Below, one piece after another: positions 18,015-25,504 of a stretch of 64,000 nucleotides of DNA (the stretch's first letter is position 1; the number at the start of each line of letters is the position of its first letter). Where the stretch lies: contig JAHLLK010000024.1 in assembly GCA_020444165.1 (NCBI GenBank), positions 1 through 64,000 of the forward strand. Reading direction: 5' to 3'. This DNA is from Deltaproteobacteria bacterium (GTDB lineage Bacteria > Desulfobacterota > Desulfarculia > Desulfarculales > Desulfarculaceae). The notes below the pieces were generated by a model that saw nothing but the letters and a program-made list of their open reading frames with translations, did no database searches and had not been told where the DNA came from. The position numbers and the translations under genes are program-made.

Positions 18015-18050
18015 CTCCTCCTCCAACACACTCCTAAAAAGGGAGCGGCG

Positions 18051-20012
18051 ATGCGCATCATCTGGGTCCGCCGCCTGAGCCAGGGCTTTTTCTTTTTGCT
18101 TTTCCTGTGGTTTGGCTTGGCGGCCACCCCGGGCGAGGCCTGGTGGCGGCTTTCGGGCTGGCCGGTGAACTGGCTGTTGCAACTGGACCCCCTGGTGGGG
18201 CTGGGCACGGTGCTGGCCACCGGGGCGCTGTATGCCGGGCTGTTGTGGGGCCTGGCCACCCTGGTTCTTACTTTGGTGTTCGGCCGGGCCTTTTGCGGCT
18301 GGGTCTGCCCTCTGGGGGCGATGCAGCAGTTCATGGGCTGGCTGGGCAGCCGGGGCCGGCCCGCGGGCGAGCGCATCGCGGCCAACCAGCCCCGCGCGGG
18401 CAGGAGAATCAAGTACTACCTCCTGGCCGGGCTCCTGGCCGCGGCCGCGGCGGACCTCTTGTCCCTGGCCCTGGTCCGGGGCGGACGGCCCTGGTGGGCC
18501 CTGGCCGGGGTGGGCCTGGTGTGGCTGGCCGGCCTGGCGCTCCACCGCCCCACCCTCGCGGGCGGCAAGACCGGCCGCCGCATCTTCGCGGCCTGGGCCG
18601 GCGCCGGGCTCCTCACCCTGGCCTGGTGGGGCCTGGGCAGCCTGGCCGCGCCGGGCGGCCAACTGGTGGCCGCCTCGTTGCAGAGCGGACTCCTGGACCC
18701 CATCCCCCTGATCACCCGCTCCCTGAACCTGTTCCTCCTGCCGGTGGTCAACGCCCTTAGCGGCGTGGCCTGGCCCGGGCTGCGGCTCACCGCCGGGGGC
18801 TGGCTCATCGCCGGGATGTTCCTGGCCATCCTGGGCCTCAGTGTGTACACCCCCCGCTTCTACTGCCGCTACGTCTGCCCCCTGGGCGCGCTGTTGGGCC
18901 TGTTGGGCCGCGGCTCGCTCCTGCGGGTGGGCCGCCGCGCCCCGGCTTGCCGCAATTGCGCGGTGTGCCAGGCCCATTGCGAGGGCGCCTGCTCGCCCCA
19001 GGCGGCGATCCTGTCCGGCGAGTGCGTGCTCTGCCTCAACTGCTTCTACGACTGCCCGGACAACGAGATGACCTACAGCTCCGCCCGCTCCGCTGCCGGG
19101 GAGGCCGGGCTGGACCTCTCCCGCCGGGGCATCCTGGTCTCCCTGGCCACCGGCTTCACCGCGGTGCCGGGGCTCCGCCTGGCCGGGGCCGCGGCGGCGG
19201 GCTGGTCGCCCAGGCTGGTCCGGCCGCCCGGGGCCCTGCCCGAGGCCGAGTTCCTGCGGCGCTGCCTCAAATGCGGCCAGTGCATGCGGGTCTGCCCCAC
19301 CGGGGTGATCCAGCCGGCCGGCCTGGACCTGGGCCTGGAAGCCCTGTGGACCCCCGTCTTGAACATGCGGCTGGGCACCAGCGGCTGCCAGCTCAACTGC
19401 GTGCTGTGCGGGCACTACTGCCCCACCGCGGCTCTCCGGCCCCTGACCCTGGACGAGAAGCTCGGGCGGGGGGCCTTTGCCGACCGGGGCCCGGTGCGCC
19501 TGGGCACCGCCTTTTTCGACCGCAACCGCTGCCTGCCCTGGGCCATGGACCGGCCCTGCATCGTCTGCCAGGAGAACTGCCCCGTGAGCCCCAAGGCCAT
19601 CGTCACCCGGGTGAAGTTCACCCCGCTGATCAGCGGGCTCACCGCCGGGGAGGAAAAGGGCGCGGTGCTCACCCTGGCCGCGGGCGAGCTGGCGCCCGGG
19701 GCCCACAGCGGCGGGGACTACTACCTCCAGGCGGGAACCCTGCGCCGCCGCATCCTGGACAACTCCCGCCGGGAGCTGGTGCTGGAGCCCCTGCCGGGGG
19801 ACCAGGCCGCGGCCTGGCAAGCCGCCGCCCCGGCCGGCGCGCCCCTGGAGCTGCTGGTGCGTCTGCAACAGCCCCAGGTGGACCCCACCCGCTGCATCGG
19901 CTGCGGGGTTTGCGAGCACGAGTGCCCGGTGGGCGGCCAGAAGGCCGTGCGCGTCAGCTCCACCGGCGAAACCCGCGACCCCGCCCACGCCATGCTGCCC
20001 GGGGCGCGGTAG
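18051..20012 (+). CDS. Membrane polyferredoxin (NapH/PceC-like, 4Fe-4S)
   Basis: 653 residues. The N-terminal ~290 residues carry about six membrane spans with two CxxxCP elements, FCGWVCPLGAMQQF and YCRYVCPLGALLGL, as in NapH-type quinol oxidising modules. Cys-rich clusters follow: CRNCAVCQAHC, CVLCLNCFYDCP, CLKCGQCMRVCP, CQLNCVLCGHYCP, CIVCQENCP and CIGCGVCEHECP near the C-terminus. It should move electrons between the quinone pool and periplasmic or cytoplasmic partners. The ATG at 18051 follows GGGAG; the frame stays open upstream only because it reads through the hairpin repeat, so the longer start is unlikely. It probably works with the two genes before it. Confidence 0.85.
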   Translation: MRIIWVRRLSQGFFFLLFLWFGLAATPGEAWWRLSGWPVNWLLQLDPLVGLGTVLATGALYAGLLWGLATLVLTLVFGRAFCGWVCPLGAMQQFMGWLGSRGRPAGERIAANQPRAGRRIKYYLLAGLLAAAAADLLSLALVRGGRPWWALAGVGLVWLAGLALHRPTLAGGKTGRRIFAAWAGAGLLTLAWWGLGSLAAPGGQLVAASLQSGLLDPIPLITRSLNLFLLPVVNALSGVAWPGLRLTAGGWLIAGMFLAILGLSVYTPRFYCRYVCPLGALLGLLGRGSLLRVGRRAPACRNCAVCQAHCEGACSPQAAILSGECVLCLNCFYDCPDNEMTYSSARSAAGEAGLDLSRRGILVSLATGFTAVPGLRLAGAAAAGWSPRLVRPPGALPEAEFLRRCLKCGQCMRVCPTGVIQPAGLDLGLEALWTPVLNMRLGTSGCQLNCVLCGHYCPTAALRPLTLDEKLGRGAFADRGPVRLGTAFFDRNRCLPWAMDRPCIVCQENCPVSPKAIVTRVKFTPLISGLTAGEEKGAVLTLAAGELAPGAHSGGDYYLQAGTLRRRILDNSRRELVLEPLPGDQAAAWQAAAPAGAPLELLVRLQQPQVDPTRCIGCGVCEHECPVGGQKAVRVSSTGETRDPAHAMLPGAR

Positions 20013-20112
20013 GAGTTTTTTCGTAGGAAGAGGAAGGTGTGGGGGGAGGGGGCCTTTTTTTCAAAAAAGGCCCCCTCCCCCCACACCCCCCTTCCCCCAA
20101 AAAACTTCATAG
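20013..20112 (-). repeat. Long intergenic hairpin repeat, copy 3 (inverted)
   Basis: A perfect 25-bp stem (20036-20060 against 20063-20087) with a two-base loop, flanked by CCCCCAAAAAACTTCAT on the right. It is in inverse orientation to the copy at 17937. Flanks match that copy, but the stem core is AGGGGGCC in place of AAACCCC. It follows the polyferredoxin stop by about 20 bases. Confidence 0.7.
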
Positions 20113-20289
20113 TTTAACTTGGTTGAGGGACGATAAGCTTCCATGCGTGGTCCCTGCCTATTGAGCCGAGCGGCAGGATCATTCTAAGATGGGGGAACTG
20201 AGCGAGATAGGGGGAAACCAAGCCTTTACAACGCCCGCGAGAAGCGGGCTGCCCCCGGCAAGGAATTGCCGGTCAAGGAGAACGACGGC

Positions 20290-21525
20290 ATGGTCAAGCA
20301 CGACAAAGGCGCGTCGCGGCGCGAATTCCTGAAGGCCCTGGGCCTGGCCGGCGCGGCCGGAGCCCTGACCCCGGCGGGGCTCCTGGGCCCCGGCGTCCGG
20401 GAAGCCCAAGCGGCGGTCCCGGCGGTCGCCGTGCCCCGGCGGCCCTTTGGCCGCTCCGGGCGCGAGGTTTCCAGCCTGGCCCTGGGCGGCATGTTCGACG
20501 TGGTCAACGGCCAACTGCTCCTGGCCCAGGCCCTGAAGCTGGGGGTGGACTATTGGGACACCGCCAACAGCTATAGCGGCGGGCACAGCGAGGAGGGCTT
20601 CGGCCGCTTCTTCAGCCGCCAACCGGCTTCCCGGGAGCGGGTATTCCTGGTCACCAAATCCACCAACCGCGATCCCCAGGGCCTGGAGGCCCACCTCAAG
20701 TTGTCCCTGGAACGCCTCAAGACCGGCTACATCGATTTGTTCTTCGTGCACGGTATCAAGAGCACCGACGAGCTGACCGACGAGAGCCTGGACTGGGGCA
20801 AGAAGGCCAAGGACAGCGGCCGCATCAGGCTGTTCGGCTTCAGCACCCACCAGAACATGGCCGATTGCCTGGCCTCCGCGGCCAAGCTGAACGGCATCGA
20901 CGGCATCATGTTCACCTACAACTACCGGGTGATGCAAGACCCGGCCCTGAAGGACGCGGTGGAAGCCTGCCACGCCAAGGGCATCGGGCTCACGGCCATG
21001 AAGACCCAGGCCGCCGGCCCGGCCCGGGTCATCGGTGAAGGTGACGGCACCATGGAGTTGGCCGAGCGCTTCCTCTCCCAGGGCTACACCCCGGAACAGG
21101 CCCGCTTGAAGGCGGTGTGGAGCGATCCGCGCATCGCCGCCGTCTGCTCCCAGATGCCGAGTCTCAACCTCTTGTTGGCCAACGCGGCGGCGGCCATGGA
21201 CCGTAAGGAGCTGAAGCCCCAGGACCTGGCCTGGTTGGCTGACCACGCCCGCCTCACGGGAGCCGCGTACTGCGCGGGCTGCGCGGGCATCTGCGAGCGG
21301 GCCATGAACGGCGTGGTGCCGGTGGCCGACGTGATGCGTTCCCTCATGTACGCCCGGGCCTACGGCGAGCCGACCTGGGGCCGGGAGCTGTTGGCCGAGG
21401 TGCTGCCCCAGGGCGGGCGGGAGCTGGTGGAGGCCGACTTCGCTCCGGCCCAGGCGGCCTGTCCCCAGGGGTTGGCCATCGCCTCGTTGATGCGCCAGGC
21501 GGCCACGGAGTTCGGATTGGGCTAA
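20290..21525 (+). CDS. Tat-exported aldo/keto reductase with C-terminal iron-sulfur motif
   Basis: 411 residues. SRREFLKALGLAGAAGALTPAG is a twin-arginine signal. The aldo/keto reductase barrel shows FGRSGREVSSLALGG, the Asp and Tyr of DTANSYSGG, the Lys of FLVTKSTN and the His of FFVHGIKS, so the catalytic tetrad is complete. Near the C-terminus YCAGCAGICERA is a cysteine motif like that of ferredoxin-linked AKR proteins. The physiological substrate is unknown; export with a cluster suggests a periplasmic redox enzyme served by the preceding electron-transfer genes. ATG at 20290 follows AAGGAG; a TTG at 20266 is less likely. The 177-base spacer after the hairpin shows no other gene. Confidence 0.85.
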   Translation: MVKHDKGASRREFLKALGLAGAAGALTPAGLLGPGVREAQAAVPAVAVPRRPFGRSGREVSSLALGGMFDVVNGQLLLAQALKLGVDYWDTANSYSGGHSEEGFGRFFSRQPASRERVFLVTKSTNRDPQGLEAHLKLSLERLKTGYIDLFFVHGIKSTDELTDESLDWGKKAKDSGRIRLFGFSTHQNMADCLASAAKLNGIDGIMFTYNYRVMQDPALKDAVEACHAKGIGLTAMKTQAAGPARVIGEGDGTMELAERFLSQGYTPEQARLKAVWSDPRIAAVCSQMPSLNLLLANAAAAMDRKELKPQDLAWLADHARLTGAAYCAGCAGICERAMNGVVPVADVMRSLMYARAYGEPTWGRELLAEVLPQGGRELVEADFAPAQAACPQGLAIASLMRQAATEFGLG

Positions 21526-21765
21526 TGGTATGTCGGAGAAAGCCCTCCCCGGGCTCTCCACACAAGCTGTAAGCTTGGCTGGGGTGGGTCCATGGCTTTC
21601 TCCGCTTGGAACTTGCCCAGGGTAAATTTGGGCAAGTCCTCGAAACCGCGGGTATCTGAGATGAGCGCGATTCCAGCGGGCCGTCCCTGGCCCGCCAGGA
21701 GCCTGTGGCGTGATTTCTCTGCAAACTCCTGGGCCGATGGGGAACGGTAGGGGGGAGATTGCAGC

Positions 21766-21793
21766 TTGCCAAGCCGGCTGCTTCTGATATAAT
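21766..21793 (+). promoter_or_regulatory. Promoter of tRNA-Arg
   Basis: TTGCCA (21766-21771), 16-base spacer, and a perfect TATAAT (21788-21793). The tRNA begins 22 bases after the -10 box. Bases 21526-21765 between the reductase gene and this promoter contain no gene I can support. Confidence 0.65.
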
Positions 21794-21814
21794 CCCTTTC
21801 CGCGACGACATAAC

Positions 21815-21891
21815 GCGCCCGTAGCTCAGCTGGACAGAGCGCCGGACTACGAATCCGTAGGCCGCAAGTTCAAATCTTGCCGGGCGCACCA
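21815..21891 (+). tRNA. tRNA-Arg, anticodon ACG
   Basis: 77 bases including an encoded CCA. Acceptor GCGCCCG pairs with CGGGCGC, D-stem GCTC with GAGC, anticodon loop CTACGAA gives ACG at 21849-21851 (reads CGU after inosine formation), T-arm GCAAG TTCAAAT CTTGC. One C-T mismatch sits at the base of the anticodon stem. Confidence 0.93.
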
Positions 21892-21898
21892 AGTAAAA

Positions 21899-21940
21899 CA
21901 AGAGGTTAGGCCGGAAGGCCTAACCTCTTGTGCTTTTGAT
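21899..21940 (+). terminator. Terminator of tRNA-Arg
   Basis: Perfect 14-bp stem (21899-21912 with 21917-21930, arm CAAGAGGTTAGGCC) with GGAA loop, followed by TGCTTTTGATT. It closes the single-gene tRNA transcript just outside the prophage. Confidence 0.75.
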
Positions 21941-22011
21941 TCCTGGTTTTCTCCCCACCCTCTCCCCATTTTTTGGCCCTAAGGGCTTGGAAGGAACAGG
22001 CGCGAAGCGGT

Positions 22012-22062
22012 TGTAAGGCGACAGCGGAACTTGCAGCGTGCGACGGCGGAACTTGCAGCGTG
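22012..22062. mobile_element. Right terminus of the Mu-like prophage with two tandem transposase-site-like repeats
   Basis: Two directly adjacent 22-base units, 22019-22040 and 22041-22062, differ at one base and share CGGAACTTGCAGCGTG. They lie between the last phage gene and the host tRNA. A TG dinucleotide at 22012-22013 starts TGTAAGG seven bases outside the first unit, as expected for a Mu-class element end. Known biology: Mu has adjacent 22-bp MuA sites R1 and R2 next to its right end. The exact base of the junction and the 5-base target duplication (possibly GCGGT, 22007-22011) are inference because the other end is outside the window. Confidence 0.6.
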
Positions 22063-22150
22063 AGCCATGCCGCCACGGCGGCCAATTAAACCCTCACTTA
22101 ATCTCGTCTAATAAGAACGGTTACTGGCAAGCCTCCACACCTTGAAGCAT

Positions 22151-22924
22151 TTACCAATAATTACTGATAAGTAGCTCGGGCGTGAGCGGATTATGGTGCC
22201 TGGCCACCGCATAACGCACGCTGACCTCCTCAAAAGTATACCCGGAGAAGATCTCGCGGATCTCCGGCACATCGTTCAGGGACAGGATGAACTGCCCCTT
22301 AATACCGGCCAAGGTTGCCGCCAAAGCCCCGAAATCATCCCTCGAGAACAGTCCCTTGCCATATGAAGACTCACAGCCCCAGTAGGGCGGGTCCAGGTAA
22401 AAGAAAGTGTCCGGCCGGTCGTACCTGGCGATCACCGCCCGGAAGGGCAGACACTCCAACACGACCCCGGCCAAACGCAAATGGGCGTCGGACAGCTCCT
22501 CTTCGATCCGCAGCAGGTTCAGCCTGGGCGGTGAGGTAACGGTCACCCCGAAAGTGGGGGAGCACATACGACCGCCGAAACAAGTCTTCTGTAAGTAGTA
22601 GAACCTCGCCGCCCGCTGGATGTCGGTCAGGCTGTCCGGCGGCAAGGCCCGGAGCCGCTCGAATTCCTCCCGGCTCACCAGCGCCCACTTAAAATAGCGC
22701 AAGAACTCCTCCAGGTGCCACTGGAGCACCCGGTACAGGGTCACGATGTCCTTGTTGATGTCATTCAGGACCTCCGCCTTGCTGAGGGCCTTGGTGAACA
22801 GCACCCAGGCCGCGCCCGCGAAGGGCTCCACGTAGCAGGTGTGTTCCGGGATCCTCTCCACAATGGTTCTCGCCAGCCGGTACTTCCCTCCCAGCCAACC
22901 GCGAAGTGGGGCAGTCGCTCTCAC
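22151..22924 (-). CDS. DNA adenine N6-methyltransferase (Dam/D12 class)
   Basis: 257 residues. LRGWLGGKYRLA (FxGxK-type SAM site), YVEPFAGAAWVLF, and FFYLDPPYWG (DPPY catalytic motif) in the order of the D12 class. LQKTCFGGRM and LSLNDVPEIR are also family-like. It should methylate adenine in a short DNA target, probably to protect phage DNA from host restriction. It is the last gene before the phage end, the place where Mu keeps its mom DNA-modification gene. Start GTG follows AAAGGATGCAAC. The 130-base leader holds three hairpins in a row. Confidence 0.88.
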   Translation of the reverse strand: MRATAPLRGWLGGKYRLARTIVERIPEHTCYVEPFAGAAWVLFTKALSKAEVLNDINKDIVTLYRVLQWHLEEFLRYFKWALVSREEFERLRALPPDSLTDIQRAARFYYLQKTCFGGRMCSPTFGVTVTSPPRLNLLRIEEELSDAHLRLAGVVLECLPFRAVIARYDRPDTFFYLDPPYWGCESSYGKGLFSRDDFGALAATLAGIKGQFILSLNDVPEIREIFSGYTFEEVSVRYAVARHHNPLTPELLISNYW

Positions 22925-22999
22925 GTTGCATCCTTTACACGTCGGGCCGAAGCTGCTAGTTTCCTCAAAGCCTTATGGGACAGCGGTTTCGGCCGTGGT

Positions 23000-23064
23000 C
23001 CGGTGTTGCATCACCGGGCCAGTGGGGGAGCCTCCACTCCCCCGCCTGTTCCACCTATTGGTGG
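23000..23064 (-). promoter_or_regulatory. Three tandem hairpins in the leader of the methylase gene
   Basis: Stems CCGGTG/CACCGG (23000-23017), GGGGGAG/CTCCCCC (23024-23043) and CCACC/GGTGG (23051-23064) follow each other in the spacer upstream of the methylase start and overlap the end of the preceding gene. None is followed by a T-run. A post-transcriptional control element or simply a processed terminator is possible. Confidence 0.35.
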
Positions 23065-23633
23065 TCCAACCTGATATTCAGTCTCGTCTCCCGCCAGCCC
23101 GCCGCGGCGCACCAGCGGTCAATCTCATCTGGGGTCACCTGGCAGTTGGGATACCCGGCCAAGAACCCCGGGTCCCGGTGGCGGCGGATTTCCGTACAGA
23201 CCCGCTCCGAGCAATAGGTCAGATACGGGGCCTGCACGTGCGCCCGAAACCACTCCCAGCCGGTGAGGCTGTAGCCCAACTGCCCCACCAGGCCCAGCCA
23301 GTCGTAACGCTCGCCCAGGTGGTCCCGCATGTGAGCCACCAAGGCGGCCTTCTCATCCCGGGTCCACGCCGGGTTGTGCCAGAAGGTCAGGTCCGCGCCG
23401 GCCCAATCCGACAGGGGCTGCTCTTCCAAGTGCCAATTCTGGCTCAGCACGTTGCCCGCCCCGGCGTAGAGCATGGTGTGGCTGCGCTCGGCCGGCTCGC
23501 CCTGGCCAAAGGACTCGGCCAGGCGGATAGCCTTGCCCAGCCAGCCCGTGGTGTGGCTGGTGGTGACCACATCGCCGGGGTAGAGGCCCGGGAAGCCCTG
23601 GGCTCTGAAAGCTTCCCATGCCACATCTTGCAT
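23055..23633 (-). CDS. YiiX-like permuted papain-fold amidase/hydrolase
   Basis: 192 residues. PGDVVTTSH near the N-terminus, then the likely catalytic His in RSHTMLYAG and, near residue 145, the likely catalytic Cys in TYCSERV. This His-before-Cys order is that of the permuted NlpC/P60-like YiiX group, which cleaves peptide or lipid amide bonds. In a phage lysis block it may attack peptidoglycan peptides or assist entry. The ATG at 23633 overlaps the stop of the lipoprotein gene (TGATG), so both are read from one message. Confidence 0.6.
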   Translation of the reverse strand: MQDVAWEAFRAQGFPGLYPGDVVTTSHTTGWLGKAIRLAESFGQGEPAERSHTMLYAGAGNVLSQNWHLEEQPLSDWAGADLTFWHNPAWTRDEKAALVAHMRDHLGERYDWLGLVGQLGYSLTGWEWFRAHVQAPYLTYCSERVCTEIRRHRDPGFLAGYPNCQVTPDEIDRWCAAAGWRETRLNIRLDHQ

Positions 23634-24187
23634 CACTCGCCCCCGGCCGGCGGGTTCTCGGTTCGCGTGCTGCGATCCGAATGATCGGAGTAGTCGTTAT
23701 TCCGGCCGTCGCCGATGTTTTCTCCAATGTACTGGTTATTACCGACTGGCTTGAAGATAAGCGGCCCATTACCCGAGTTGAACCCGGCACTGGCCTGGGT
23801 TCCAGAGGGGTTGAAGCTGTTCTGGAAGTAGGTTCCTGCGTGCCGTCCGGCGGCGTCCACCAGGGCCACGGCCGCCTCGCCGCCGAAGTACAGGCCCAGC
23901 ACGCTGGTCCCAGCAGCCCCAACGGTACCGATGCCGTCTTTAGCCACTCCGGCCCATTCGTCGTGGAGCTGCTGCATGGGGTTCCCGGGGCCGTAGACCT
24001 CGAATTCCTTTACACCGGCGAGGGTGATCTGCTCCCCTTCTTTGGCGACCATGCGAATCATGGGCTTCTGCTGGGCCGCATAATCAATCTGGGCTTTGTA
24101 GAAGGCCGCTCGTTCCTCCGCACTTAGACACCCCAGGCTCCCCAGGGCGACGGCCAGCACAACCACCAAACTCACGAACTTTGCCAT
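23633..24187 (-). CDS. Phage lipoprotein, possible spanin-like lysis protein
   Basis: 184 residues. MAKFVSLVVVLAVALGSLGC is a lipoprotein signal with the lipobox SLGC, so the mature protein would be fixed by Cys20. The rest is soluble, with glycine/asparagine-rich low-complexity sequence in the last 60 residues. I recognise no domain. Its position after the holin and transglycosylase suggests a lysis role such as an outer-membrane spanin, but it is longer than usual o-spanins. ATG at 24187 has AAAGGTG upstream; starts at 24205 or 24235 lack one. Confidence 0.6.
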   Translation of the reverse strand: MAKFVSLVVVLAVALGSLGCLSAEERAAFYKAQIDYAAQQKPMIRMVAKEGEQITLAGVKEFEVYGPGNPMQQLHDEWAGVAKDGIGTVGAAGTSVLGLYFGGEAAVALVDAAGRHAGTYFQNSFNPSGTQASAGFNSGNGPLIFKPVGNNQYIGENIGDGRNNDYSDHSDRSTRTENPPAGGE

Positions 24188-24231
24188 GCAAAACACCTTT
24201 CTCATGGCGGGCGGGTTGCCCCGCCCCGTCA

Positions 24232-24489
24232 TCACCGCTTGGCCAGGCCGCGGCTGACGCCGTAGCCCAGGACGGCCAGGCCGGTCAACAATCCGCCGGC
24301 GATCTGGGTCACCCCGGAGACCACCCCCTGGGCCTGCTCCGGGGTGAACAGCCCCAGGGTGACCGCGAGGCCGGCGGCTCCGGCCGCCAGGGAGGCGTAG
24401 AACTCGGTGGTCTTCCAGCCGGGTTTGACTTCCTTGGGGGCGGCCGTGATCAAGTCCCCCGCGATGGCGTTCATCTCGTTTTCGGGCAT
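24232..24489 (-). CDS. Holin-like small membrane protein
   Basis: 85 residues with two hydrophobic segments (FYASLAAGAAGLAVTLGLF and VTQIAGGLLTGLAVLGYGVSR) separated by a short turn and ending in basic GLAKR. Size, topology and place directly after the transglycosylase fit a class II holin that opens the inner membrane at lysis. No specific family motif is visible. Confidence 0.65.
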   Translation of the reverse strand: MPENEMNAIAGDLITAAPKEVKPGWKTTEFYASLAAGAAGLAVTLGLFTPEQAQGVVSGVTQIAGGLLTGLAVLGYGVSRGLAKR

Positions 24490-24499
24490 GATCGACTCC

Positions 24500-24961
24500 T
24501 TACCTCGGACGATAAATGGTGGATGCTATGGCGAAGACCCGGTCCGGATAGCCCGGATCACCGCCGCCGTTGTATCTGAGCAGGGCGGTGCGGTAGTTGC
24601 CCCTGGCGCGCCTCAGGTGGCGGGCCAGGAAGCGGGCGCAGTATTCCAGGCCCGTGTCAGGGTTGCACAGTTCGGGGAACCAGCCTTTGAAGCCCTCTTC
24701 CCGGGCGGTGGCTCCCATGATTTGACCCGGGCCCCAAGACGTCTCCTGACCAACACGCTCGGTGGCCCGGGTGCAGCCCGGGGGGAGGTAAAGCACTTGC
24801 CCGGGGCCGAACCCCACCTTCCAGGGGTAGTCCTTCTCGTAGCGCATGGCGTTGGGGTTGCCGCTGCTCTCCACGATGACCACGGCGGTCAGGATGGCGG
24901 GCTCCAGGCCGTGGGCGCTCGCCTTTTGGTCGATGATGGGCTGAAAGCTCGGCATCTTCAC
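24500..24961 (-). CDS. Lytic transglycosylase (phage endolysin, SLT fold)
   Basis: 153 residues. The catalytic glutamate lies in AVVIVESSGNPNAM, followed by SWGPGQIMGATAREEGF, GLEYCARFLARHLRRARGNYRTALLRYNGG and VFAIASTIY, the usual order of the soluble lytic transglycosylase fold. It cleaves the glycan chain of peptidoglycan. There is no signal peptide, so it would need the holin to reach the wall. Start GTG at 24961 is seven bases from AGGAG; an ATG two codons on is also possible. Confidence 0.82.
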   Translation of the reverse strand: MKMPSFQPIIDQKASAHGLEPAILTAVVIVESSGNPNAMRYEKDYPWKVGFGPGQVLYLPPGCTRATERVGQETSWGPGQIMGATAREEGFKGWFPELCNPDTGLEYCARFLARHLRRARGNYRTALLRYNGGGDPGYPDRVFAIASTIYRPR

Positions 24962-24970
24962 GGCGCGCTC

Positions 24971-25495
24971 CTACAGCCCCGCCAGGGCCTCGGTGGACAC
25001 GTCCGGGTCCGGGGCCTGGCTGCCGGCCACGCCGTAGAGCCCCTCCAGGCGGCCATAGGTCAGGTCCACGGCGTCCAGTTCCTCCGGGGTGGCGGCCGCG
25101 GCCAGCGCCGCCTTGAGGCTGAAGTATTCGGCCTGCACCGCGGCGATCCAGGTCTCCACCGCCACCACCGCGGCGGGCTTGGCCTGGCCGGCCGCCATGG
25201 CGTTCACGCCCGCCATGATGACGTTCAGCTTCAGGTTGGTGTCGTAGCGGGTGCGGCCGTCCGGCTTGGTCTCGATGAACCGGTTGATCGCGGCCAGCAG
25301 CTCTCCCTGGCGCTCGGCCTGCCGGGCTTCCAGATCCACCGCCGGCGCGGCGAACACCCCGCCGGCCGCCTCCCAGGCCGCCACGGCCTGGCGGTCGGCG
25401 TTGGCCGGGTCGTCAGGCACGGCCAGAAGCCGGCCATCGGCCAGGGCGACCAAGTAGTTGCCCTCCGGGGTGATGGTCACACTCGTGATGTCCAT
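24971..25495 (-). CDS. Phage protein of unknown function, tail-fibre associated by position
   Basis: 174 residues. The first ~40 residues form a small beta-rich unit (VTITPEGNYLVALADGRLLAVPDDP); the rest is alanine-rich and helical. I recognise no family. It sits between the tail fibre gene and the endolysin, where tail-fibre assembly chaperones are common, and the length fits such a role, but this is inference from position only. Confidence 0.5.
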   Translation of the reverse strand: MDITSVTITPEGNYLVALADGRLLAVPDDPANADRQAVAAWEAAGGVFAAPAVDLEARQAERQGELLAAINRFIETKPDGRTRYDTNLKLNVIMAGVNAMAAGQAKPAAVVAVETWIAAVQAEYFSLKAALAAAATPEELDAVDLTYGRLEGLYGVAGSQAPDPDVSTEALAGL

Positions 25496-25504
25496 GACTC
25501 CCTC

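Noticed and set aside
17937..18050. N-terminal extension of the polyferredoxin (MKFFGGRGVWGE...)
   Set aside because: These codons are the hairpin repeat itself; the ATG at 18051 has a ribosome site and starts a normal membrane protein.
21815..21891. tRNA-Arg as the attachment site of the prophage
   Set aside because: The phage has a Mu-type transposase and no tyrosine integrase is visible; the tRNA is complete and its terminator lies between it and the phage end.
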